Source of the DNA: an uncultured Eggerthella sp.
GTDB taxonomy: Bacteria; Actinomycetota; Coriobacteriia; Coriobacteriales; Eggerthellaceae
Length of the DNA: 6,556 nt
Assembly (NCBI GenBank): GCA_900544455.1
Contig: UQVJ01000092.1
Coordinates: forward strand, 1 to 6,556
Direction: 5' to 3'
Of the stretch, positions 1-5,844 are shown piece by piece. The notes beneath the pieces were generated by a model. The model saw only the letters and a program-made list of their open reading frames with translations. It was not told the origin of the DNA and did not search any database. The position numbers and the translations under genes were made by a program. Every line of letters starts with the position of its first letter. Position 1 is the stretch's first letter.

Positions 1-81
1 TGCGCCGGATGATCGCCACCGAAGTTCATCGACGGCCTATCTCAGACTGTAATGGCCTTAGGCTATCGTGCAAAGATTCGC
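1..81. other. Left-edge flank downstream of the transporter gene
   Basis: This short stretch lies downstream of the minus-strand transporter stop codon. I see no convincing terminator: the best inverted repeat is a GCCTA/TAGGC pair with a long loop and no T-run on the minus strand. A minus-strand ATG at 29-27 opens a nine-codon frame that runs off the window, but it has no good ribosome binding site, so I do not call a gene. Confidence 0.3.
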
Positions 82-1032
82 TTACCGTAACGCTCTATTG
101 GGGAAGAGCTGAAGCTGCGAAACGCAGATGCCAAACAGGATGATGACCACCCCAAGCCATTCAACGGCACCGATGGGCGATCCCAGCACTATCATGGCTA
201 CGAACAGCCCAGCCGGCAGCTCCGATGCGGCTAGTACGGACGTAAGCCCTGTAGGCAAATGGGGCGCACCCATGCTTAAGAGCAGAATAGGCAGGAAGAA
301 CCCACATGCTCCGGCAATTAAGCCCAAAGGGGCAATGCCCTGCAAGAGCACGCCCGAAACGATGAAGTCGGGGCAGATGAAGTGCGACATAATTACAGCA
401 CCACCACAGACAATCAAACCTCGCTGGGCCTGTGAGCATTTTGGCTGCACATGGCCAGAGAGCGCCAGAAACGAAGCGCAGCTTACGGCGGCAAGAAGCC
501 CTGCTGCGATACCCCAGGGGTTGCAACTCGAAAGATCAGTAGCATAGAGTCCGCTAGCAAATACTGTTCCGAACACGATGATTGCGGCCGAGATCATCTG
601 GCCGAGCGCAGGCGGCCTCCGTGTTATGGCAACTTGAATCACCGTACCTATCCAGGTGAATTGGAACAAGAGCGTGAGGGCCAAGGCAACGGGCAGCACG
701 TTCATGGCATAGGTGTAGAAGATCGAGGTAATACAGGTTACGGCGCCAATACCCAGAAGCTTCAACATGTTGGCGCATCCAAGTTTTGCCAGCCTTTTTC
801 CTTGGGTGCGGTTGATTAGAAGGAGAAGGGCAAATAGCGCGAAGCCAGCCCACATTTGTGCAGCGGCAATTTGCGCAGAGCTGAATCCCCATGCGTAGGA
901 AAGCTTGTAGCAGGTGGCATTGAAGCCGTAGCAGGCACCGCCGAAGAACACTAAGATAGCAGCCTTGGTTCGAGTGCCCGCATCTGCTGCGGCGGTGGTG
1001 AATGGCTTATGCTTAGGGGCGTTCTGTGGCAA
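82..1032 (-). CDS. EamA/DMT-superfamily transporter, TTG start
   Basis: This is a polytopic inner-membrane protein of the drug/metabolite transporter superfamily (EamA type), which exports or imports small metabolites; the substrate cannot be told from sequence. About 316 residues long, it shows roughly ten hydrophobic helices arranged as two halves of five, the usual EamA plan. The first helix contains FFGGACYGFNA, the typical small-residue opening of an EamA repeat. Helix nine contains the ASELPAGLF segment, a recognisable position of the second repeat, and helix ten ends at LFPNRALR. The reading frame extends to an ATG at 1065, but nothing resembling a Shine-Dalgarno precedes that ATG. A perfect AAGGAG lies six bases before the TTG at 1032-1030, so I place the start there, giving an N-terminus MPQNAPKHKP. 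The gene stands alone, divergent from ddh. Family assignment is firm; function is not. Confidence 0.85.
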   Translation of the reverse strand: MPQNAPKHKPFTTAAADAGTRTKAAILVFFGGACYGFNATCYKLSYAWGFSSAQIAAAQMWAGFALFALLLLINRTQGKRLAKLGCANMLKLLGIGAVTCITSIFYTYAMNVLPVALALTLLFQFTWIGTVIQVAITRRPPALGQMISAAIIVFGTVFASGLYATDLSSCNPWGIAAGLLAAVSCASFLALSGHVQPKCSQAQRGLIVCGGAVIMSHFICPDFIVSGVLLQGIAPLGLIAGACGFFLPILLLSMGAPHLPTGLTSVLAASELPAGLFVAMIVLGSPIGAVEWLGVVIILFGICVSQLQLFPNRALR

Positions 1033-1044
1033 CGTAATCTCCTT
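1033..1044 (-). promoter_or_regulatory. Ribosome binding site that sets the transporter start at TTG
   Basis: On the minus strand AAGGAG (1044-1039) is followed by the six-base spacer ATTACG and then TTG (1032-1030). This ideal sequence and spacing lies inside the longer reading frame, eleven codons after the upstream ATG at 1065. The upstream ATG is preceded by a pyrimidine-rich stretch (GCCTTTCCGC) without a ribosome binding site. Confidence 0.75.
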
Positions 1045-1410
1045 CAGGCAATCGTTTTGCCGCATGCGGAAAGGCGTGCAGCTTTGCGGTTGCGTGGCGA
1101 AAAGGAGACGAAAGGCGTCTGGAAAAGTCCACGCTTCTGGTTTATCAGGCTGACTATTCTAGCAAAGAAGACGGGTTCGGGTTGATTGAGTCTTGGTCCC
1201 GAGTTTCGCTAATTGACATCTCGTCCAACCATCGAAATCATGTAGAAGCGTGCATCTATTTGAAGCTACTTGCATAGCTGTTAACCATTTCGTTTCGTTT
1301 TCCGTAGTATTAATACGTTCAAAACAATTCTCGAATGTCCACGGCGTACAATCACTGACGTGAGAGTTTGCCTCGCTTTAGAAGCTGGGCTTGGTTAGAA
1401 AGGAAGCCGC
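1045..1410. other. Divergent intergenic region between the transporter and ddh
   Basis: This region of more than 300 bases holds no supported gene. For the minus-strand transporter it contains a TAGAAT -10-like hexamer near 1154-1159, with only a poor -35 match. For plus-strand ddh it contains a perfect TTGACA at 1213-1218 and an AT-rich stretch around 1308-1316 (TATTAATAC). A small hairpin AGACG-AAAGG-CGTCT lies at 1106-1120, with no T-run. I looked for a lysine riboswitch fold because ddh is a lysine/DAP gene, and did not recognise its conserved core. Confidence 0.5.
1213..1241 (+). promoter_or_regulatory. Candidate ddh promoter
   Basis: A consensus -35 hexamer TTGACA (1213-1218) is followed after 17 bases by AATCAT (1236-1241), four of six matches to a -10. 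If used, transcription would start near 1248 and give ddh an untranslated leader of about 160 bases. A rival -10-like TATTAA at 1308-1313 lies closer to the gene but has no good -35. No transcript data can be inferred, so this is tentative. Confidence 0.35.
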
Positions 1411-2388
1411 ATGATTCGTATCGGTATCTTGGGCTATGGAAATCTTGGCAAGGGCGTTGAGCTTGCTGTTCGTCAAAACGATGATATGGAACTTGCCGCT
1501 GTGTATACGCGTCGTAATCCTGAAACTGTATCCATCGCAACGCCTGGCGTTGCCGTTCGCTCGGTTGCCGATCTTGAGGCGGGCAATGAAGATATTGATG
1601 TTTTGATTCTGTGCGGTGGCAGCGCAACCGACCTCCCTGAGCAGACGCCCAAGTTTGCCGCTCTGTATAACGTGGTTGATTCCTTCGATACCCATGCGAA
1701 GATTCCCACTCATTTCGCCAATGTTGATGCGGCTGCTAAGGGCGCTGGCAAAACTGCGCTGATCTCTTGCGGTTGGGATCCGGGCCTGTTCTCCTTGAAT
1801 CGCCTGTACGCAAACTGCATCCTGCCTGAAGGAGCCGACTACACCTTCTGGGGCCGCGGTGTTTCCCAGGGCCATTCCGATGCGCTTCGCCGCATTCCTG
1901 GCGTTGCCGATGCTCGCCAATACACCATCCCCGTTCCCGAGGCACTGGAAGCAGTTCGCTCAGGCTCCAACCCCGAGCTCACCACGCGTGAAAAGCATAC
2001 GCGCGAGTGCTGGGTTGTTTTGGAAGAAGGCGCTGACCCTGCTGAGGTAACCAAGCAGATTGTAGAAATGCCGAACTACTTTGACGAATACGACGTAACT
2101 GTGAACTTCATTAGCCAGGAGGAGCTCGACCGCGACCATGCTGGGCTGCCTCACGGCGGTATGGTTATCCGCACTGGTAAGACTGCTGGTGACAAGAACT
2201 GCAAGATTGAGTATTCGCTTGACCTTGAGTCCAACCCCGAGTTCACCGCTTGCGTATTGGCTTGCTATGCTCGCGCCATTGCTCGTCTTTCCGCCGAGGG
2301 TAACCATGGTTGCAAAACGGTATTCGACATCGCGCCGGCTTATCTTTCCGCGAAGTCCGGCGAAGAGCTGCGTGCTCATATGCTGTAA
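1411..2388 (+). CDS. ddh: meso-diaminopimelate D-dehydrogenase
   Basis: Ddh catalyses the NADPH-dependent reductive amination of L-2-amino-6-oxopimelate, the ring-opened form of tetrahydrodipicolinate, to meso-2,6-diaminopimelate. This gives a one-step route to the peptidoglycan cross-linking amino acid and lysine precursor that bypasses the acylated branches. The protein is cytosolic and known members are homodimers. The 325 residues match the family's usual length (about 320). The N-terminal dinucleotide-binding loop is GYGNLG (8-13). Further family blocks are SATDLPEQ (71-78), GWDPG (121-125), FWGRGVSQGHSDALRR (146-161) and HAGLPHGG (243-250), all closely resembling the Corynebacterium enzyme as I remember it. 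The ATG is preceded by AAAGGA with a six-base spacer, so the start is secure. The gene is monocistronic: a terminator follows 33 bases after the stop codon. Nothing appears truncated or broken. Confidence 0.96.
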   Translation: MIRIGILGYGNLGKGVELAVRQNDDMELAAVYTRRNPETVSIATPGVAVRSVADLEAGNEDIDVLILCGGSATDLPEQTPKFAALYNVVDSFDTHAKIPTHFANVDAAAKGAGKTALISCGWDPGLFSLNRLYANCILPEGADYTFWGRGVSQGHSDALRRIPGVADARQYTIPVPEALEAVRSGSNPELTTREKHTRECWVVLEEGADPAEVTKQIVEMPNYFDEYDVTVNFISQEELDRDHAGLPHGGMVIRTGKTAGDKNCKIEYSLDLESNPEFTACVLACYARAIARLSAEGNHGCKTVFDIAPAYLSAKSGEELRAHML

Positions 2389-2421
2389 TGCGATAGCTAA
2401 TCAGCGAATTGCCAAAAACTT

Positions 2422-2455
2422 AGAGGGAATGCGAAACTTCGCATTCCCTCTTTTT
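2422..2455. terminator. Bidirectional terminator between ddh and trmO
   Basis: A near-perfect 14-base inverted repeat (2422-2435 with 2438-2451; in practice about a 12-pair stem with a small loop) is followed on the plus strand by TTTTT at 2451-2455, a classical rho-independent terminator for ddh. On the minus strand the same stem is followed by TAAGTTTTT (reverse complement of 2413-2421), so it can also stop the convergent trmO transcript. A smaller hairpin AGCGT-GCTT-ACGCT (2462-2475) abuts the trmO stop codon. Confidence 0.9.
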
Positions 2456-2475
2456 GTCTGGAGCGTGCTTACGCT

Positions 2476-3213
2476 TTAGGCGATGATTGGTTCGATGTCT
2501 TGAACGTGAAGGTCTGCGCCATCAACGGTAAAGGCAACATCAAACCCTGCATAGGCAAGATGGTACGTACGCTCAGGTTCGTGCTTGCTGCCTGCGCGAC
2601 GCGGGTCCTGCTCCAGTACCTCAAGAAGGCCTTCACGTTTTTCTTCGGGAATGGATTGCAGCAGTTTGGCGGGGCAGTGAACAGCGAGTTCTTGCCAAGG
2701 CGTTCCGTCGATAAAGCCGCCTTGTGCGTCGGGGTGGCAGTCGGCAAAGGGAATGTAGGGCTTTATGTCGAAAATAGGCGTACCATCACGTAGATCGGCG
2801 CCCAAAACATGAATGAGCGGACCATTTTCAGTGAGTTCTATGCGCTCTAGCTTTACGCAAGTGAGTCCGATGGGGTTGGGGCGGAAGGGACTGCGAGTGG
2901 CAAATACCCCCATGCGTTTGGTTCCCCCGAGGCGTGGTGGCCTTACCGTTGGGAACCATTTTTCCGTGGTGCCCCGTTTATCATCGGTTTGCGCATCGTT
3001 GGCTATATCGGCGGCAGTGCCACCAGGGGTTCCGTTCTCGAACTCCCAGATGAGCCATAGATACGTAAAGCCTTCCATTCCCTCAACGGCTGAGTTCAGG
3101 GCGAACTCGGGCTCGAAGACGATGGTTCCCTGAAGGTGTGGTGCAAGGAAACTGTTTCGAGGAATGCCGAATTTCTGCGGCATATCAGTGCGGATGTGTG
3201 CGATGGGTTTCAT
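2476..3213 (-). CDS. trmO: tRNA (adenine(37)-N6)-methyltransferase TrmO (TsaA/YaeB family)
   Basis: TrmO is an S-adenosylmethionine-dependent enzyme that methylates N6-threonylcarbamoyladenosine at position 37 of certain threonine tRNAs (t6A to m6t6A), which tunes decoding. The 245 residues match the full-length family (about 235), including both the N-terminal beta-barrel UPF0066/TsaA domain and the C-terminal lobe. Visible signatures are RPPRLGG (91-97), GVFATRSPFRPNPIGL (102-117), the LGADLRDGTPIFDIKPY block (137-153) and QDPRRAG (192-198). The region 61-86 is longer than in the E. coli protein as I remember it and looks like a surface loop. The ATG at 3213 is the first in frame after a TGA seven codons upstream. 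Its ribosome binding site is weak: GAGGT lies twelve bases away. The gene is single and convergent with ddh. The family call is secure; the substrate is taken from the E. coli homologue. Confidence 0.95.
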   Translation of the reverse strand: MKPIAHIRTDMPQKFGIPRNSFLAPHLQGTIVFEPEFALNSAVEGMEGFTYLWLIWEFENGTPGGTAADIANDAQTDDKRGTTEKWFPTVRPPRLGGTKRMGVFATRSPFRPNPIGLTCVKLERIELTENGPLIHVLGADLRDGTPIFDIKPYIPFADCHPDAQGGFIDGTPWQELAVHCPAKLLQSIPEEKREGLLEVLEQDPRRAGSKHEPERTYHLAYAGFDVAFTVDGADLHVQDIEPIIA

Positions 3214-3378
3214 GGGCGTAATTTTACCTCAAAGGTGAAAGGTGAAGACTCCTTTGCTTACTGCGCCTTTGTCGGTTCAATTCGTTATACGTGGCAGTTT
3301 ATGCGATCTGCCTGGTTTAGCGGCCAGAGGCTAGGGCATTGCGTGTTTTCGTTCTTTCTGATCTCTGGTGTGTCCCCT

Positions 3379-3406
3379 TTGTTTCTGGGAGAATTTGCAG
3401 TATAGG
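3379..3406 (+). promoter_or_regulatory. Candidate promoter of the UPF0303 gene
   Basis: TTGTTT (3379-3384) and TATAGG (3401-3406) are separated by 16 bases. They would start a short leader just upstream of the AGGGGG ribosome binding site (3421-3426) and the ATG at 3432. The hexamers match consensus only partly, but the geometry and the lack of a better candidate in the 218-base divergent gap make this plausible. Confidence 0.35.
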
Positions 3407-3431
3407 TTTTGGGAGATATTAGGGGGCTGTC

Positions 3432-3938
3432 ATGGAGCAAACAGATAATATTGAAGCGCTTATGGATCGCATTAAAGAGCAGGAATCCATGTACGAATTC
3501 GAGCGCATCGACGAAGAGCTTGCACTTCAGATGGGTTTTTATGTGGTTCGCCGCGCACGTGAAATGGGCAAGCCCGTCGCAACGCGCATTACGCTGAATC
3601 GTCGCACCCTGTTTTCGCTTTCGATGGCGGGCACAAAGCCCGAAAGCGATAATTGGCTTCGCCGCAAAGAAAACCTTGCCTATGCAACCAATCAAAGCTC
3701 GTATTTTTGGGAGTGCTGGTGTGAACAGGGGCTCCATCCCTTTGAATGGCGTGGCATGACGTTCGAGGACTACGCACCGGCTGGCGGCTGTTTCCCTTTG
3801 TGCGTCAAGGGTGCGGGTATGGTGGGCACCTTGACCATTTCGGGTATGGCAAGCCATGAAGATCACGCATTGGCGTTTGAAACAGTTGAAAAAGCCGTGC
3901 GCGGCCAATTGGACATTGATGTATCTGGCTTGATGTAG
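3432..3938 (+). CDS. UPF0303 / heme-degrading domain (HbpS/GlcG-like) protein
   Basis: A 168-residue soluble protein of the UPF0303 family, related to the DUF336/HbpS/GlcG fold and often labelled 'heme-degrading domain-containing'. Biochemical function is not established for most members; HbpS itself binds heme, but I would not claim that here. There is no signal peptide or membrane segment. Family hallmarks in order: a charged helical N-terminus (1-30), LFSLSMAGT (60-68), the DNWLRRKEN block (73-81), APAGGCFPLCVKG (115-127) and TLTISGMASHEDH (133-145), where the family has a VSGLP..EDH-like segment. As I remember the family, the GG in the fourth block is normally preceded by histidine (AHGG); here the residue is Ala117. 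Three of its five cysteines (C95, C97, C120) lie in or near this half. The start is supported by AGGGGG five bases upstream. The gene is single and ends in its own terminator. Confidence 0.85.
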   Translation: MEQTDNIEALMDRIKEQESMYEFERIDEELALQMGFYVVRRAREMGKPVATRITLNRRTLFSLSMAGTKPESDNWLRRKENLAYATNQSSYFWECWCEQGLHPFEWRGMTFEDYAPAGGCFPLCVKGAGMVGTLTISGMASHEDHALAFETVEKAVRGQLDIDVSGLM

Positions 3939-3961
3939 CGTTTGGTCAACTAAGCTTGCGG

Positions 3962-3995
3962 GGCCTGGCAAAAATAATTCTTTGCCAGGCCTTTT
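3962..3995 (+). terminator. Rho-independent terminator after the UPF0303 gene
   Basis: A perfect 11-pair stem (3962-3972 with 3981-3991) with an eight-base AT-rich loop is followed by TTTT at 3992-3995, 23 bases after the stop codon. A further small hairpin, GATGGC-GTGGA-GCCATC (3997-4013), lies directly downstream without a T-run. Confidence 0.9.
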
Positions 3996-4050
3996 CGATG
4001 GCGTGGAGCCATCAGGTGGATTCCGGAAGTAATTTGGGATTATTTTGACG

Positions 4051-4094
4051 GAGATAAAATGCGGCTGCCAGATAAATCTATCTGGCAGCCGCAT
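4051..4094 (-). terminator. Terminator of map (minus strand)
   Basis: A perfect 16-pair stem with a four-base loop (arms 4059-4074 and 4079-4094) is followed on the minus strand by TTTATC, partly drawn from the stem end (ATTTTATCTC overall). It lies about 100 bases beyond the map stop codon. On the plus strand no T-run follows, so it faces map and not the plus-strand gene. Confidence 0.75.
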
Positions 4095-4195
4095 AAGATG
4101 GTTGGGCGTTTGGGCCACATCGATTGCGTTGTGGCAATTCGTTCACGGGAGAACCGAGCAAGGGCAGGCGCAAGCCCCTTTGGTGTTGCGATGCT
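4095..4195 (-). other. Untranslated 3' tail of map
   Basis: These roughly 100 bases separate the map stop codon from its terminator hairpin. I see no reading frame with a ribosome binding site and no recognisable small RNA signature. It would be transcribed as a long 3' untranslated region. Confidence 0.35.
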
Positions 4196-5080
4196 CTACC
4201 AGGAAATAAGCTCGTATCCGTCTTCAGTTACAACAAGCTGCACTTCCCACTGAGCGGAATCCGAGCCGTCTTTAGTGCGAACAGTCCATCCATTGGGATC
4301 GTCCATGTTCAGCTCGGGGCCTCCTGCGTTGATCATGGGCTCAATGGTGAAGCACATGCCTGGTGCCAGAACAGCACCTTCGCCGGGCTCGCCCACAAAG
4401 AAGACGAAGGGGTCTTCGTGGAAATCGTTGCCAATGCCGTGTCCGCCGAATTCACGAACAACGCTAAAGCCGTTCTCCTTGGCGTATGTTTGCACGGCGT
4501 GAGCAATGTCCCCTACAGTTGCCCAGGGCTTTACCGCAGCAAGACCGCGCTGAACAGCTTCATAGGTAACGTCGACGAGTTTTTTGCGCTCGGGGCTCAC
4601 TTCTCCGATGCAGAACATACGCGAGGAGTCGGAGTAGTATCCGTCTAAAATGGTTGAGCAGTCTACGTTGACGATGTCGCCCTCTTTCAGTACATCGTCA
4701 TTGCTGGGAATGCCATGGCACACCACGCTGTTGATCGAAGTGCACACGCTGTTGGGGTAGCCTTCGAAGTTGAGATCAGCAGGGATGCCCCCATGCTCAA
4801 TTGTGTAGTCGTAAATCCACTTGTCTATCTCGGCAGTGGTAACGCCTGGTTTGATATGCTCGGCAACATAGTCGAGGACGCCAATATTGATAGCGGCAGA
4901 GCGCTTGATGCCCTTGATTTCCTCAGGGCTTTTGAGGAGCGAACGGGGCACCACTTCGTACCCGTCCAAGTAAAAACTTTCGAGGCGGCTGTCAATGGGG
5001 CCGTGGCACTTCTTGTATTTCTTTCCACTTCCGCACCAACATTCGTCGTTGCGTCCGGGCTTTGGGCCGTTGTCGTACAT
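4196..5080 (-). CDS. map: Type I methionine aminopeptidase with N-terminal SEC-C motif
   Basis: This enzyme removes the initiator methionine from nascent proteins when the second residue is small; it acts in the cytosol near the ribosome exit. It has 294 residues against about 264 for E. coli Map. The extra length is an N-terminal extension carrying a SEC-C zinc-binding motif, with Cys14, Cys16, Cys25 and His26 in CWCGSGKKYKKCH. All catalytic residues are present at the expected spacing: His122, metal ligands Asp140, Asp151, His214, Glu247 and Glu279, plus His221 (E. coli H79, D97, D108, H171, E204, E235, H178). Residue 280 is valine in WEVQL, where many homologues have histidine in an EHT sequence. 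The ATG follows AAGGAG with a seven-base spacer. The 131-base gap from the upstream hsmA gene suggests its own promoter, though I see only weak hexamers there. The SEC-C motif is also seen in SecA and may help ribosome or partner binding (inference). Confidence 0.97.
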   Translation of the reverse strand: MYDNGPKPGRNDECWCGSGKKYKKCHGPIDSRLESFYLDGYEVVPRSLLKSPEEIKGIKRSAAINIGVLDYVAEHIKPGVTTAEIDKWIYDYTIEHGGIPADLNFEGYPNSVCTSINSVVCHGIPSNDDVLKEGDIVNVDCSTILDGYYSDSSRMFCIGEVSPERKKLVDVTYEAVQRGLAAVKPWATVGDIAHAVQTYAKENGFSVVREFGGHGIGNDFHEDPFVFFVGEPGEGAVLAPGMCFTIEPMINAGGPELNMDDPNGWTVRTKDGSDSAQWEVQLVVTEDGYELISW

Positions 5081-5211
5081 AGCAAGCTCCTTATTCGTTG
5101 TTCCGTCACTGAAAGTGCGAAACCGTTGCGTTCTCAGTTGTTAGCTTAAGTTAATTGCGATAGCGATCAAACGGAATACGACTATATTTGCATTGTTTCC
5201 ATTGCTGGGCT
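5081..5211 (-). promoter_or_regulatory. Leader region of map, promoter not resolved
   Basis: This gap between hsmA and map contains the map ribosome binding site (AAGGAG, minus strand, seven bases before ATG). The best promoter-like pair on the minus strand is TTGATC, then 17 bases, then AAGCTA; this is weak. There is no clear terminator after hsmA, so readthrough into map is possible. Confidence 0.3.
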
Positions 5212-5718
5212 TCACTTTTGCAGGCGAGCCTTGTTGGCCTTGAGGCAGAAGAAGATGCCCAGAACCAGAACAAAGGATGCGGCAATGGTAAGCGCCATCG
5301 AATCGGAGAATGGGAACATCGGTGCGCCGAGCATGACGCCAACGCCGTAGGGAACAAGCCAGAACAGCCACACGCCAATGCTCAGACGATGGAAGTTGGC
5401 CCTGGAGCGCTCGTTGCCGCGAAGAACAACAACGGTTGCCCAAACCGCATGGAAGAGCATGAGCGAAAGCGCGAGTACGCCCGTGATTGCATGGAGGGGC
5501 GAACCTGCGCCACCGGTTTCGCCTGCAACCATAGACATGATGGTAGTTCCCGCGGTGTCAAACACGAAGCCAGTCCAGAAGAAAGCCAGGTGCTTTGGCC
5601 TTAAGGTGCCAGAACGGCGCTCGGCAAATACGCCGATGGTGTAGAAGACGAGTGCGAGCGAAATGATAATTGCGGCAAAGATCACCTTTCCCATGTTGGG
5701 GGTACCTTGGATTCCCAT
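5212..5718 (-). CDS. HsmA-family (TIGR03987-like) five-helix membrane protein
   Basis: A 168-residue integral membrane protein that I recognise, with moderate confidence, as the TIGR03987/HsmA family; its biochemical role is unknown to me. Hydrophobic segments are at about 10-32, 43-65, 75-99, 111-131 and 138-160, so five helices are likely, followed by a basic tail (KANKARLQK). Histidines sit at or near helix edges (His43, His76, His110) or inside a helix (His90), and Asp54 lies within helix two. Such a pattern can bind heme or metal, but no known heme motif is visible, so this is only a suggestion. The ATG at 5718 is preceded by AAAGGAG with a nine-base spacer, which favours it over the internal Met9. 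The gene lies 126 bases downstream of a TetR-family gene on the same strand, so control by that regulator is likely. An efflux or stress-tolerance role would fit the neighbour but is not shown by the sequence. Confidence 0.75.
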   Translation of the reverse strand: MGIQGTPNMGKVIFAAIIISLALVFYTIGVFAERRSGTLRPKHLAFFWTGFVFDTAGTTIMSMVAGETGGAGSPLHAITGVLALSLMLFHAVWATVVVLRGNERSRANFHRLSIGVWLFWLVPYGVGVMLGAPMFPFSDSMALTIAASFVLVLGIFFCLKANKARLQK

Positions 5719-5732
5719 GATCTTTTGCTCCT

Positions 5733-5787
5733 TTCAAGATTGCGCTTTGCAGCTGATTGCTTTGCTTTTGACAAGAACAATCTTGAA
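5733..5787 (-). repeat. Inverted repeat overlapping the hsmA ribosome binding site
   Basis: TTCAAGATTG (5733-5742) and CAATCTTGAA (5778-5787) form perfect ten-base arms separated by 35 bases. On the minus strand the downstream arm ends at the A residues that begin the hsmA ribosome binding site (GAAAGGAG). The upstream arm also contains part of a smaller palindrome, CAAGA-ACAA-TCTTG (5772-5785). It could act as an RNA leader structure affecting translation or as paired DNA operator half-sites. Confidence 0.5.
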
Positions 5788-5793
5788 GGCGTG

Positions 5794-5827
5794 GCATCTG
5801 AACATCTACGGGCTAATGTTCAGATGC
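5794..5827. repeat. 34-base inverted repeat between tetR and hsmA
   Basis: Perfect 12-base arms GCATCTGAACAT (5794-5805) and ATGTTCAGATGC (5816-5827) flank a ten-base spacer. It lies 17 bases beyond the tetR stop codon. No T-run follows on either strand, so it is not a typical terminator. Position and symmetry allow either an operator for the TetR-type regulator or an mRNA-stabilising or processing hairpin. Confidence 0.7.
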
Positions 5828-5844
5828 AGCATTTCGCGCTGACC

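Noticed and set aside
1..29. Minus-strand gene start (ATG at 29) running off the left edge
   Set aside because: Only nine codons are visible, and there is no convincing ribosome binding site.
1213..1410. Lysine riboswitch upstream of ddh
   Set aside because: The expected conserved core was not recognisable by eye; only a covariance search could settle it.
1378..1920. A 180-codon minus-strand frame opposite ddh
   Set aside because: It is a shadow of the highly conserved ddh reading frame and shows no ribosome binding site or domain.
3285..4118. A 277-codon open frame on the minus strand opposite the UPF0303 gene
   Set aside because: It runs through two terminator stems and an intergenic region, has no ribosome binding site, and its translation has no family features, whereas the opposite strand encodes a recognisable protein.
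5794..5827. The 34-base inverted repeat as a tetR terminator
   Set aside because: No T-run follows the stem on either strand, and the spacer of ten bases is long for a terminator loop.
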